64,000 nt of DNA from Impatiens glandulifera (Eukaryota; Streptophyta; Magnoliopsida; Ericales; Balsaminaceae): assembly GCF_907164915.1 (NCBI RefSeq), contig NC_061869.1, forward strand, positions 20,003,125-20,067,124, given 5' to 3'. This document shows positions 21,721 to 33,985 of this stretch, one piece after another (position 1 is the first letter of the stretch; the number at the start of each line of letters is the position of its first letter). The notes under the pieces are model-generated. The model saw only the letters and a program-made list of their open reading frames with translations. It made no database searches and had not been told where the DNA came from. The translations under genes were made by a program, and so were the position numbers.

Positions 21721-22559
21721 TGCTTTTCTTACCCCTCCTATATTCCCGGCTCTCATCCTAGTCCTTAATTAACTAAAAAATTACCTATTTATCCCTATTA
21801 TTTTTATATATTTATCTTTCATCTTATTTTATTTTATTTATTTTATTTTATTTAATTATTAAGTTTTTTTTATCATGAAATATAATTAATTAATTTTTAA
21901 TATTTTTTTGTATTTAAAAATTTAAAAGATAAAAAATATAAAAGATATATAATTAATTTTAAATATTATATATTAATAATAAAATTATAATAAATTAATT
22001 AAAATAAAATAATAATTTTATATAAAATAAATATTTTAAAAAGTTAAATATGAAATATTTTAATAAAAAATATTATTAAAAATATTATGCAAATGTTATC
22101 GTTTATATTATTAAGTAAAACATTATATTTAATTTGACTAATTATTATTATATAATATATTAAAGACTTTATTTAGTTAAATAATTTTAATTATAAAAAA
22201 TATTGATTTTTAGAAGTATTTAAATATATATATATATATAATTAATATAATAAAATATAAAATATTTATATTTTACTAAATTAGTATACATTTTAATATT
22301 TTATATATTTTAAATAATTATAATATAAAATAATAATATTTTATATTTTATATTTTAAATTAAATAAATAAAGTTAAAAAAAACATATTAAAAATTAATT
22401 AATTAATTATATTTAATAAAAAAACTTAATAATTAAATAAAATAAAATAAAATAAGTAAATTAAATAAAATAAGAAAGGTAAATATATAAAAATGATAGG
22501 GATAAATAAGTAATTTGGGAGTTAAGGCGGGATGTTAATATGGGAGGGTGGGAAAAGCA
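21721..22559. mobile_element. Large foldback element (about 840 bp)
   Basis: Left TGCTTTTCTTACCCCTCCTA and right (complement) TGCTTTTCCCACCCTCCCAT begin long inverted arms. These continue through ACCTATTTATCCCTATTATT / ACTTATTTATCCCTATCATT and further into AT-rich DNA toward the centre. It has no coding capacity. It is missing from the equivalent position in copy B, so it probably inserted after the two copies separated. Confidence 0.65.
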
Positions 22560-22571
22560 CCTCCCTATATA

Positions 22572-22608
<37 letters not shown>

Positions 22609-23142
22609 CTTTATATATTAACTCCTATATTTTTATTTTTATTAATATATTTATTAAATTCTTTTCATATTTATTATAGATAGTTTATTATTATTATTAA
22701 TAATATTATTTTAATTTACATATTTAGTAATTATTTTATAATTTATATGAATTATTTTATATATTTTATTTTCTTCATTAATTTTATATAAACTTATTAA
22801 TCATTTTAATATTAAATATTTATTTATTTTTATTTTTATTTTTATATTTAATATTAAATATTTATTTTTTTTTATTTTTATATTTAATATTAATTATTTA
22901 TTTATTTTTAAATATAAATATTTATAATATATATAATAATACTATATAATATATAATAATACTATATACTATATAATAAGTTTAATATCATTTATTTAAC
23001 TTACAATAAAATTACAAATTTCCCTTTCCTAAATAATTTTATTTTTTTTAATATTTTTATCCTTATTATATAATATATATATATATTTTAATTAATTACT
23101 TTTAATTTTTTTCTTTATCATATATCATATATTTCTCTTTTA

Positions 23143-23192
<50 letters not shown>

Positions 23193-23435
23193 TAATTTTG
23201 TATTTCTAATAATTAATTTATTTCTAATTAATTTTTTTATTTTCTCTAATCTTATTTTCACTAATAATTAATTTTTTTTATGTTATCACTCCTCATTTAT
23301 ATATAAAATTTCATTTCTAATTATTATTTTTTTTATTTTCTCTCATCCTATATATATATTTATTAATTTTTTCTCTTATAATTAATTTATATAATTTAAT
23401 ATATATATATATATATTTATTTGATTTTTTAGCAT

Positions 23436-23493
<58 letters not shown>

Positions 23494-23849
23494 CTCTTTA
23501 TATATTATCTCCTATATTTTATTTTTATTAATATATTTTTTAAATTCTTTTCATATTTAATATAAATTGTTTATTATTATTAATATTATTTTATTTTTAT
23601 TAATTATTTTATAATTTATATAATTATATATTATATATATAACCACATATTTAAAATTTTAAATTGAAAACAACTATGAGGTCGAATCTCTCCTAATGCA
23701 AATATGGAAATGGTGGTGGTATATATATGAGATTAAAATATGGTTGTATATATATGGGGATGAAGAAATTGAAGAAGATCTTTTACTAAGATATAAGACT
23801 AAAATGACTATGATAATGGTGTTAATATGTATGAAATTAAAGATATCAG

Positions 23850-24781
23850 TGAAGGAATTGTGTCATTTAATTTAATGTGCAATGACTAAACTTGGATAAG
23901 ACAAATTAACCGATATAATTTAATCCGATTATTTTAGGAGTCGTAGTGTTTTGCTAGAAGCCAAATTAATGGGGTTAAACCTATAACTATTATAATCGGG
24001 TCCTATGAGGTCACACACTTAGAGAGTTGACGGACTAGATAAACGAGAAAGATGGTTAATTATTAATAGATATTAGATATTATTAATAATAAGAAATATT
24101 ATTTATTTATGAGATAAAATAATATATATAATTAATACATATTAGATATTATTAATAATAAAAAATATTATTTATTTGTGAAATAAAATAATATATAATT
24201 AATGGTTAATTATGGAGTTAAGATTGTGAAATAAAATAATATATAATTAATGGTTAATTATGGAGTTAAGATTGTGAAATAAAATAATATATAATTAATA
24301 CACATTAGATATTATTAATAATAAAAAATATTATTTATTTGTAAAATAAAATAATATATAACTAATGGTTAATTATGGAATTTTATTTAATACAAAAGGA
24401 TTCACTTATTTGCAAAAAAAAAACGGAAGTGAAGAGAGAGAGAATTGTTCCTCTTTTAAAACGGCTTTTGTTATATTACGGTGAGAACTCCAAGAGGAAG
24501 AAATCATCTTTTAATCTAGCAATTGGATTGCTTCCCCTTTGTCTTTTTCGTCCTAGCAGTCGAAATTAAAGAGATCTAGTCGGGCTCGTGTGGACCAAGT
24601 AGAGGAGCAACACGTGGGGCTCTCGACTATTCATTACTACCAGATCTGATCCGGTTCACGCATCAAAGGTATATTTCTATAAATTATATATCACGATTCT
24701 ATCAATTATGCATGATCATATGATTAGATGTTTAGATTAGATCTATAAATTATACCGCTGCAAACATCTAATTAACCAACA
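23850..24781 (+). mobile_element. 5' LTR of the copia element
   Basis: Starts TGAAGGAATTGTGTC and ends CTAATTAACCAACA. The U3 part holds an internal tandem repeat with units of TTAGATATTATTAATAATA..AAAATAATATATAATTAATGG (about 24055-24370). The downstream part (CGTCCTAGCAGTCGAAA, GTAGAGGAGCAAC) is GC-richer and likely transcribed as R-U5. Confidence 0.95.
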
Positions 24782-24782
24782 G

Positions 24783-24794
24783 TGGTATCAGAGC
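24783..24794 (+). other. Primer-binding site (initiator tRNA-Met)
   Basis: TGGTATCAGAGC starts two bases after the 5' LTR and is the standard plant copia priming site for minus-strand synthesis. The longer match with 20276-20293 extends to GCGCAAGG. Confidence 0.9.
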
Positions 24795-25797
24795 GCAAGG
24801 TTGCATATATTGAAAGGATCAATAAATTAACTGTTAATTTTGATGCGGATCTATATCGATGATATAATTTTACATAGATTAAGATATAAAACTATCTTTA
24901 AGAAAATGAAAGAAATATTTATTTTAATTGGATTATATAAATATTTGGATCAAATAAATATGATATATTTGTTTTCTAAAAGTTAGGAAATCTCACTTAT
25001 TAAAGATTAATATTTTTCTAGTATGGCCCAGAAATACGATCTGAGCATCATTATGTTTTCTTATAACACGATCTACGTATCATTATGTATTTTGTAATTT
25101 ATTTTGATAATTAGATTATTATAAATAATTATGTAATACAAATAAGAACCATGAAGTTCAAGGATGGAGATCCATGAAGGGTGCAAGTATGAAGACCAAA
25201 GAAGTTTAGTTCTTTATATATTTTTTTGCATCTTAAGGGCCATACTAGGATCACAATTTTCATTGCATTGTTTTTATTTATAATAATTTTCACTAATAAA
25301 TAAAAGACAATCAAAACTTAAGTTCCTAAAGAAAATTGGGGCAATGCCTTTCCGTGTCATGACCCATGAAGTTTATGGTTTTGGTTAGATAGGTTTCGCA
25401 AAAGCGAGGGTGTCTTTCCTCAACCTTAGGCTCCTGAGGATGAATCTATACGGGGATTCATAAACCTTGATACAGTTGTACCCAACAAGAGGCCAAAAGG
25501 CAAAGTTTTGGATCTTGAGGCATGAGGATGAATCCTACATTGGATGTGGATCATCAACCAAGAATTATAAGAAGTTATAATTAGTAATTGTTACTTACCT
25601 TGAACACACAAGACCTAAGGCAGTGCAAAAGTACGTTGGGGATTGTCTGTAATGGGATCTTGGAATCATTTTATTCATAAGGGACTATACAAACTTGAAT
25701 AAAATGTGCATTCACTTATTTTAAATTGTTCAATTATAAGTATTTTGCAAATTTCAAAACATAAACTGATTTGTATGTCATTTATATTATGTGGAAT
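24795..25797 (+). other. Copia 5' leader, non-coding
   Basis: About 1 kb between primer-binding site and gag. The last third is less AT-rich and contains GCAATGCC, GAGGCATGAGG and similar words. No ORF longer than about 60 codons is present. The start chosen for gag (25798) is the ATG that begins MSNDNLKFS, as in relatives. An upstream in-frame ATG at 25771 adds nine residues. Confidence 0.6.
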
Positions 25798-27576
25798 ATG
25801 TCGAACGATAATTTGAAATTCTCTCTGCGCTCAATTGTTGAGAAAAACAAGCTCAATGAAACGAACTTCCTTGACTGGGAAAGGAATCTGAGAATTATTC
25901 TCAGGTCTGAGGGACGTGAGGACGTCCTAACTACCCCTATCCCTACTATGACCGGAACCTCATCAGATGAGGAGAAGGCAACATCAACTCGGGTGAAAAC
26001 TGAAGCATTACCTGTTACTTGCCTCATGCTAGCTGCAATGGAGCCTAAATTGAAAAAGAGGTTTTTGCATTCTGATGCTTATACTATCATAACTGAACTG
26101 AAAACGCTGTTTCAGGATGAGGCAAGGATGGAGCGATATGAGACTCACAAGGCTATACTTGATAGCAAGCTTGTGAAGGGAAAACCAGTGAGTCCTCATG
26201 TGATTAGCCTGACTGGGCTTTTCAAGAGGATGGAAAATCTGGGGACCCCATATGACCAAGAGTTGGCCACTGATATTGTTCTTAGATCCTTACATGATGG
26301 TTTTGCACCATTTAGAATGCAACACCATATGAATGGTCTAAAGCATGATCTGAATGAGCTCCAAAACATGCTTAAAAATGCTGAAGGCAATATTATTGAT
26401 GACAAGAAGAAGGAAGTTCTAAATGTCAACAATGGGAAGGGGTTTAAGAAGGTGGCTAAGAAAAAGAATAATAACCAAGGGAAAGGCAAGCAAGTTGCCA
26501 AAACCAAGGGTGGTGAGAAGCCAAAGATGGCTGCTGATCATGATTGTTTTTACTGCAAGGCCAAGGGACATTGGAAAAGAAATTGTCTCAAGTACCTAGA
26601 AGACAAGAAGAACGGGACTGTGAGTTCCACTTCAGGTATTTATGTTATTGAGATTATGACAACCGATGTTCTCACATTAAACAATGGTCCTACTTGGGTA
26701 TTAGATACTGCATGTGGTGCTCACATTATTTCATATGTGCAGGGACCTAGAAATAAAAGACAAGTGAAGAAAGGAGAGATAGACCTGCGCGTTGGAAATG
26801 GAGCAAGTGTTGCTGCACTTACCGTAGGAGATTTAAGTATATCTTTACCTTCTGGTTTAATATTAGAACTGAATAATTGTTATTATGTTCCTTGCATTAC
26901 TAAGAACCTTGTTTCGGTTGCTGTATTACATTATGAAGGTTTTGAATTTAACATTAAAAATGGAAATATTTCTGTTTTTAAGAATGATATTTTCTATGCG
27001 ACTGCTCCAATGAGTAATGGACTCTTTTTATTGGATCTCAAATTAGAATTGTATAACATAAATAACAAAAGACAAAAATTAAATAGTTTGAGTGAGGCCT
27101 ACCTATGGCATTGTCGATTGGGTCACATTAGTGCGAATCGCATGAAAAAGATCCACAAAGATGGGCTTCTAAAAGACATGGATTTTGAATCCATTGATAC
27201 ATGTGAATCATGTCTGATGGGCAAGATTACAAGGTCACCTTTTAAAGGAATGTTTGAAAGGGCTACTGAACTACTGGGCGTAATACATACTGATGTATGT
27301 GGTCAAATGAGCACTGAAGCTAGAGGTGGCTATAGATACTTTATCGCATTTACTGATGACATGAGTAGATATGGGTATATTTACCTTATGTCACATAAAT
27401 CAGAGTCCTTTGAAAAGTTCAAGGAATTTCAAAACGAAGTAGAGACTCAAAGTGGCAAGAAAATAAAAGCACTTCGATCTGATCGTGGTGGTGAGTACTT
27501 GAGCCACGAATTTGATCATCATTTGAAAAACTGTGGGATAGTCACACAGTTGTCTACCCAGGAACACCTCATCTAA
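25798..27576 (+). pseudogene. Copia gag, protease, pre-integrase and integrase core (disrupted gag-pol, part 1)
   Basis: About 592 residues without a stop. Gag (residues ~1-230) has the plant UBN2-type fold region (NETNFLDWERNLRIILRSEG) and ends in a Lys-rich linker and a zinc knuckle, CFYCKAKGHWKRNC (CX2CX4HX4C). The protease has WVLDTACGAHI, so the usual D-T/S-G triad reads D-T-A, probably impaired. The pre-integrase HCRLGHISANRM and CESCLMGK follow, then the integrase core with TDVCG, FTDDMSRYGY and LRSDRGGEYLS. A one-base frameshift around 27557-27562 ends the frame at EHLI; the continuation is in the next frame from ~27560. Confidence 0.95.
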
Positions 27577-28055
27577 ATGGTGTGTCTGAAAGGAGAAACA
27601 TGACTTTGTTAGACATGGTCCGATCAATGATGAGTTTTGTTAATCTTTCGGTATCCTTCTGGGGATATGCCCTCACTACCGCGGTACTTACACTAAATAG
27701 GACTCCGTCAAGAACTGTAAACAAAACTCCATATGAGATATGGACTGGAAAGGTTCCAAAGTTGTCTTTTCTGAAAATACGGGGATGTGAAGCTTATGTA
27801 AAGCGTTTACAAACAGAGAAGCTTGCCCCAAAATCAGATAAATGCTTTTTTATAGGGTATCCAAAAGGAAGTTTTGGATATTACTTCTACAATCCAACTC
27901 AGCAAAAGGTGTTTGTTGCAAGGGATAGTGTCTTTTTGGAAAGAGAGTTCCTTTCCAACAATTCAAGTGGGAGAAATATTCATCTTGAAACAGTTCAAGA
28001 TGATGAAGAGCAACAAACTCAACAACAAAATGACATGGATGATGTCGATACATAG
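27560..28055 (+). pseudogene. Copia integrase, C-terminal part (disrupted gag-pol, part 2)
   Basis: After the frameshift the integrase resumes with GTPHLNGVSERRN (third acidic residue, Glu of SER), then LTTAVLTLNRTPSRTV, KTPYEIWTGKVP and the copia-specific C-terminal domain (GCEAYVKR, KSDKCFFIGYPKGS..GYYFYNP). It ends at an in-frame TAG (28053-28055) beyond DDVDT, in the acidic linker between integrase and reverse transcriptase. The same frame goes on into RT. Confidence 0.95.
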
Positions 28056-28846
28056 ATGATTACTTTTGAAGGCTCAAGGCCTCAGAACATCCAAGAACCA
28101 GAACAAGAGGATCTACAAACAGTTGTAGATCATGTTACGGATTTAGTTGTTGAACAAGTTGAACCCACTCGTAGATCGGAAAGGCCAAGGGTACAACCAA
28201 GACGTTATGATGATTTCATCTTAAATGTAAGCCTTGATGTTCTTATGCTAGAACATAGTGAGCCTTCGACCTATAAGCTAATAGTGACGGGTCTAGACTC
28301 CAATAAATGGCTTGACGCCACGAGGTCTGAAATGGATTCGATGTTTGAAAATCAAGTATGGGACTTGATAGATTTTCCAAATGGGGTAAAACCCAAAGGA
28401 AGCAAATGGATTTTCAAACTAAAAAATGACAAGGATGGAAATACATCTATTTACAAGGCAAGACTAGTTGCCAAAGGTTTTAGACAAATTCATGGTATAG
28501 ACTATGAGGAGACATTTTCACCAGTTGTCATGCTTAGATCCATTAGGATAATCCTAGCTATTGCTGTATATTATGACTATGAGATATGACAAATGGTATC
28601 AAAACCGCTTTTCTAAATGGTTTTTTGGAAGAGGATGTGTACATGACACAACCTGAAGGTTTTGAAGATCCAAATCATGCTGGGAAGGTATGAAAGCTTA
28701 AGAAGTCCATTTATGGACTTAAGTAAGCATCCAGGAGTTGGAACTTTCGATTTGATGAAAATATCAAAGAGTTTGAATTCATTAGATGCGAAGAGGATCC
28801 TTGTGTTTACAAGAAGTTTAGTGGGAGTAAGGCAGCCTTCTTAGTC
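28056..28846 (+). pseudogene. Copia reverse transcriptase, N-terminal half (disrupted gag-pol, part 3)
   Basis: It continues the same frame after the TAG: RRSERPRVQPRRYDDFI, then WLDATRSEMDSMFENQVWDL, SKWIFKLKNDKDGN, YKARLVAKGFRQIHGIDYEE and TFSPVVMLRSIR. A TGA follows at 28587-28589, then a one-base deletion near 28600, and the [18 protein letters not shown] segment moves to another frame. Two more stops lie in KV*KLKKSIYGLK*ASRSW. The first catalytic Asp region is thus broken. Confidence 0.95.
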
Positions 28847-29356
28847 TTGTATGTGGATGACATACTACTTATTGGGAATGACATTCCGATGCTAGAGTCC
28901 GTAAAAGAATGGTTGAAGAAATGTTTCTCAATGAAAGACTTAGGAAAGACCGAGTACATACTTGGAATTAAGATCTATAGTGATAGATCTAAGATTCTTC
29001 TTGGATTACGTCAAGGAACTTATATTGATAAGATTCTTAATAGATTCATGATGCAGGATTCCAAGAAGAGATTTTTACCCATTCAACAAGGTGTATATCT
29101 CAGCAAGACGCAGTGTCCTAAAACACCTGCTGAGATTGAGAAGATGAACAAGATCCCATATACTTCTTCTATAGGATCTATCATGTATGCCATGGTATGT
29201 ACACGTCCAGATGTTGCATATGCTTTGAGCATGTGTAGTAGATACCAATCAAGTCTTGGAGAAGCACACTGGAGTGCAGCTAAGAATATCCTGAAGTACT
29301 TAAGAAGAACAAAGGATGATTTCTTAGTATATGGAGTGCAGCTAAGAATATCCTGA
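28847..29356 (+). pseudogene. Copia reverse transcriptase, C-terminal half (disrupted gag-pol, part 4)
   Basis: Begins at the catalytic YVDDILLIGND and continues MKDLGKTEYILGIKIYSD, IPYTSSIGSIMYAM, CTRPDVAYALSMCSRYQS and HWSAAKNILKYLRRTKDDFL. It ends where a 30-bp sequence from 29271-29300 is repeated exactly at 29333-29362, replacing the normal RT-RNase H junction and shifting the frame. Confidence 0.95.
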
Positions 29357-29826
29357 AGTACTGATGCAAGCTTTCAGACTGACCGAGATGGATTTGAGTC
29401 TCAATCAGGTTATGTCTTTATCCTTAACGGAGGAGCTGTGAGCTGGAAGAGCTCCAAGCAAGGTACTATAGCAGATTCTACAACAGAGGCTGAGTACATT
29501 GCTGCTAGTGAAGCAGCAAAGGAGGCCGTTTGGATGAGGAAGTTCCTAGATGAACTTGTGTTATTCCTAGCATTTCAATGTCTATCGACATCTATTGTGA
29601 CAACAATGGTGCCATAGCTCAGGTAAAGGAACCGAGTTTGAGCTCCAAATCCAGACACGTTATGAGAAAGTATCACCTTATTCGACACATCATCACTATG
29701 GGTGATATTAGGATGTGTAAGGTGCATACTGATGACAACATTGCAAATCCATTAACCAAACCTATGCCTAGGCCCAAGCATGAGAGTCACACTAGGGCTA
29801 AGGGTCTCAAGCACATTGGAGAATGA
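29357..29826 (+). pseudogene. Copia RNase H (disrupted gag-pol, part 5)
   Basis: TDASFQTDRDGFESQSGYVF, then GAVSWKSSKQGTIADSTTEAEYIAA hold the first Asp and the catalytic Glu. A frameshift lies near 29560. The next frame reads IYCDNNGAIAQVKEP, HLIRHIITMGDI and DDNIANPLTKPM, ending at 29826, the usual C-terminus of copia polyproteins. Confidence 0.95.
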
Positions 29827-30649
29827 CTTTGAGTTTGCTTTTGTATTACATTATATATTTATGAGTGTTAGACACAAGTTTTATGTTTGACTTGATGATT
29901 TTATGATATATGATATTTCATCCTTATTTATATTGTTTTTATCGATATTGAATAATATGTCCAAATAATTCATTATTAACAAATTGGATCACCTTAAGTG
30001 TTCTGGTGAATGAAACCCCATTAAGTGAAATGAAGTTTTGAATTATTAAAAGTCTATAGTTTGAAATCATCAAATGGACATAGATGATTTTATAAGTTAC
30101 TATATTGTAAGCTGACTGATAGCGTCAGGTTTCATGGGCTATAAGGACATGTAGATGTCTAGTCAATTACATATATGTGTATGGATGATACATGTAAGAC
30201 TGACCCACCTTAAGATTCTCCAAAAGAGATTGTAGAGTTTTAAGTTAAACCATGTTTAGTAGATTCCTCAGACATGAGTATGTTGTGGCCTCACTTGATG
30301 ATTGGTATTTCTTTGACACTGTTAAACGCTTTCCGTAAAAGGGAATTATAAAGGCAGTAGTTGGGATTGCTAAAAATTGAGTGGGAGCCATAGTCATACA
30401 AGAATGGAGAAGTCCTCCTACTTCATGTATACTGTGATACATTGAAAAGGAATGGTGTCTCGGCCACTTGAAGAGCGAGAACTGAAAATGCATAGCCATG
30501 CTCGGATGGATTAATATGAATCATCCGTTTAATTGACAGTTCAAACTCAGAGTTCAAGAAACATATTTGATAGAAATGTATGAATGTTACCATATCATCA
30601 AATAAGACATTAAGAGACAAAGGTATCTTATATTGCACACTTGTTTAAG
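29827..30649 (+). other. Copia 3' untranslated region
   Basis: About 820 bp of non-coding internal sequence between RNase H and the polypurine tract. Small minus-strand ORFs here have no family match. Confidence 0.6.
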
Positions 30650-30663
30650 GACAAGTGGGAGAT
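30650..30663 (+). other. Polypurine tract
   Basis: The purine-rich GACAAGTGGGAGAT lies immediately before the 3' LTR, where plus-strand synthesis is primed. Confidence 0.8.
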
Positions 30664-31594
30664 TAAAGGAATTGTGTCCTTTAATTTAATGTGCAATGAC
30701 TAAACTTGGATAGGACAAATTAACAGATATAATTTAATCCGATTATTTTAGGAGTCGTAGTGATTTTCTAGAAGCCAACTACGATTAATGGGGTTAAACC
30801 TATAACTATTATAATTGGGTCCTATGAGGTCACACACTTAGAGTTGACCGACTAGATAAACGAGAAAGATGGTTAATTATTAATACATATTAGATATTAT
30901 TAATAATAAGAAATATTATTTATTTGTGAAATAAAATAATATATAATTAATACATATTAAATATTATTAATAATAAGAAATATTATTTATTTGTGAAATA
31001 AAATAATATATAATTAATGGTTAATTATGGAGTTAAGATTGTGAAATAAAATAATATATAATTAATGGTTAATTATGGAGTTAAGATTGTGAAATAAAAT
31101 AATATATAATTAATACATATTAGATATTATTAATAATAAGAAATATTATTTATTTGTAAAATAAAATAATATATAATTAATGGTTAATTATGGAATTTTA
31201 TTTAATACAAAAGGATTAACTTATTTGCAAAAAAAAAACGGAAGTGAAGAGAGAGAATTGTTCCTCTTTTAAAACGGCTTTTGCTATATTACGGTGAGAA
31301 CTCCAAGAGAAAGAAATCATCTTTTAATCTAGCAATTGGATTGCTTCCCCTTTTTCTTTTTCGTCCTAGCAGTCGAAAGTAAAGAGATCTAGTCGGGCTC
31401 GTGTGAACCAAGTAGAGGAGCAACATATGGGGCTCTCGACTATTCATTACTACCAGATCTGATCCGGTTCACGCATGAAAGGTATATTTCTATAAACTAT
31501 ATATCATGATTCTATCAATTATGCATGATCATATGATTAGATGTTTAGATTAGATCTATAAATTATTCCGCTGCGAACATCTAATTAACCAACA
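30664..31594 (+). mobile_element. 3' LTR of the copia element
   Basis: Nearly identical to 23850-24781 and ends CTAATTAACCAACA. Its first bases are TAAAGGAATTG instead of TGAAGGAATTG, so the terminal TG has mutated to TA. This would block integrase recognition of that end if copied. Confidence 0.95.
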
Positions 31595-33985
31595 ATCAGA
31601 TATCTTAAGACTAAAATGACAATGGTTATTGTGTTGTCGCTTAGAAAAATCATTAAACAAAATCTTTTTGAATCAAATTATCTTTATTTGGTTTTTCTCT
31701 TTAGTTTGTTTATAAAATAGCTTGAATTAGATAAAATTATTATTAGCCCGCAGGTCTAAAATTATTAATATAAAAATATTTTTTTTCCTACAATATAATG
31801 TGTTGCACTAAATCGTAATTTGTAAGGGAGTGAAAAATATATGATATTACGATAAAATATTTTTTGCAATGAAACTCATTCGATTCACATTCGTAAATCT
31901 CGACTACTTTACCAAAATAGTAAAATTTAAGATCTTTCATTTTTTTTCAATTGATTTATCATTTTTATCAGGTATGATTGTATGAAGATTACAAAACATT
32001 AAAAGATTGTTAGTTTAATGTGTTTGATTACATTTTAATACGTCACTTGATTTAACGTATTTAACGATATTATAATTATTTTTTTCTTCTATAATATGAG
32101 TTCACATTTTCAATCTTCGTTACTTTAATTAGTGAAAAATCATGCAAATATTGCTCTTATATGGCTCACGGTTCTCATAATTTTTTTGAGTGTTTTGGTT
32201 TTAAAATTTTTATAAAGACTTTTAGAAGAACTGAGTAAATTTGGCGAGATTAAAAAACTTAAATATTTGTGACAATTTTGCAGATCAAATGATAAAAGAC
32301 TTTTACGTCAATAATTTTTCTTAATTATAGTTTTTTTAGATATCATTATATTAAAAAACAGCGTAATGCAAGTTTGCAACATTTATGTTCAAGCGAGGAA
32401 AAACATACAACAAATTTATTAAATAATTTGAGTGGATGCTTGATAATTTTCATTGACTTTATATAAATAATATTAATATTTTTTTATTAATATTATCAAT
32501 TTTTTTTTTATAATGATTTATGAGTATGACCAACTTCTCATAAATTATAGACTTTCGTGAAGACATATGTAGTCAATGCGAGAAGAATATATATACAACC
32601 ATTGTGCCTATTATAACATTTTGAATCTAAAAAATGTTGATAGTTAATGAATTTATATTATTTTTTACTCTTATAAATCAAATCTTTTCATTACTAATAA
32701 TACAAAAGTTAACATAAAAGTCTAACTACTTTAATGTCGAAACTCCTAAAATTTGAATTAAGAGTAATAAATATATTTTTTTTATTATTATTTTAAAAAT
32801 AATTTATACACATTTTATGGCTTCACGACGAATTATCCTAAGAAGTAATTGTGAAGATGATTTGTCCAAACTTTTAACTAAAAGTTGAGTCATCTAATAA
32901 AATTATCATTTTAACTTATATATTAAATTATTTTTTATTCGTTTTAAAATTTGTTTGACATTATGCATATATTTATTTTTAATATTCTAAATTATAATAT
33001 CTTTTGATCAACAAATAATATTTTTGAAATTTTATATCTAAAATTGATTATAATACTTATTATCTCCTAATAATGATCATATTTAATTTTTTTTTTTTGC
33101 ATATTTTTTAAATCTTCCTATACAAGTTAGTGAAGAATCCATACAAATATTTACACATTTTATGGTTTCATGACGAATTACCCTAAAATGTAATTATGAA
33201 GATGAATTGTCCAAATTAAACGTTGAGTCATCCAATAAAATATTTTCATTTTAATTTATATATTAAATTATTTTTATTCGTTTTAAAATTTGTTTGACAT
33301 TATGCACTTATTTTTTTTAATATACTAAATTATAATATCTTTTAGATCAACAAATAAAGTTTTAAACATTTTGTATCTAAAATTAATTATAACATCATTA
33401 TCCCATACTAATGATCCTAATACTCATTATTTCCATGGATTCTTCACTAAAAAAAATACTCATTATTTTCTAATTTTGTAGTTATTTGTTTATTTTAATT
33501 ATGAGAATGTTTATTTTAATATGTTGTCTAAAATTTTTAATTATTTTTAATTAAAATTTTTGTTTATGTTTACACATAAATTCAACTTTATTAAAAATGT
33601 TCCAAATATTACGTGGGAAAAAATATATTGATGGTTAAAATATATAAATTTTTGATTAAATTTGATTAAATTTATAAATAAATTTGAAGTGAAATGGTTG
33701 ATTGTTAAAAAAAAGTTAAAATTTTAAATAGAATGTTTGATAAAAAATAGTATTAATATGTAAGTGAACTAATACTAATATTTTTAAAATAAAAAATAAA
33801 ATAATTATTAATATTAATTTTCTTTTAAATATATTTAACTTATTTATTTTTTGTCTTTTAATATTTATTTTTTAAAATTATTATATATATATATATCCAT
33901 AAAATTTAATAAATATATAATATATGTTATTAAATAAAAAATAAAAATATATATTTTGACATATTTTAAATTGTTAATAAAAAAT
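31595..33985. other. Helitron copy A, distal part (non-coding)
   Basis: Aligns by eye with ~58060-60510 almost base for base (for example AGCCCGCAGGTCTAAAATTAT, GTGTTGCACTAAATCGTAATT). No gene. It contains an older internal tandem duplication (~32810-33110 and ~33165-33425) also present in copy B. Confidence 0.7.
32810..33425. repeat. Internal ~350-bp tandem duplication
   Basis: GGCTTCACGACGAATTATCC..GTTGAGTCATCTAATAAAAT..GACATTATGCA is repeated as GGTTTCATGACGAATTACCC..GTTGAGTCATCCAATAAAAT..GACATTATGCA. Both units also occur in copy B (59290-59560 and 59640-59890), so the duplication is older than the split of A and B. Confidence 0.7.

Larger units (their letters stand above)
23850..31594 (+). 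mobile_element. Ty1/copia retrotransposon with both LTRs (7745 bp, TSD ATCAG)
   Basis: Two LTRs (23850-24781 and 30664-31594) flank an internal region with a tRNA-iMet primer-binding site, a gag-pol region in copia order (gag, protease, integrase, RT, RNase H) and a polypurine tract. ATCAG at 23845-23849 and 31595-31599 is the 5-bp duplication. The uninterrupted site is seen in copy B near 58055 (AAAGATATCA..), confirming insertion into copy A. The LTRs are very similar by eye, so insertion is recent compared with other elements here. The coding region is nevertheless disabled by several stops and frameshifts. Confidence 0.95.

Noticed and set aside
25129..25314. Small minus-strand ORFs opposite the copia coding region and leader
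   Set aside because: Shadow frames of a recognisable gag-pol region, or AT-rich leader without family match.
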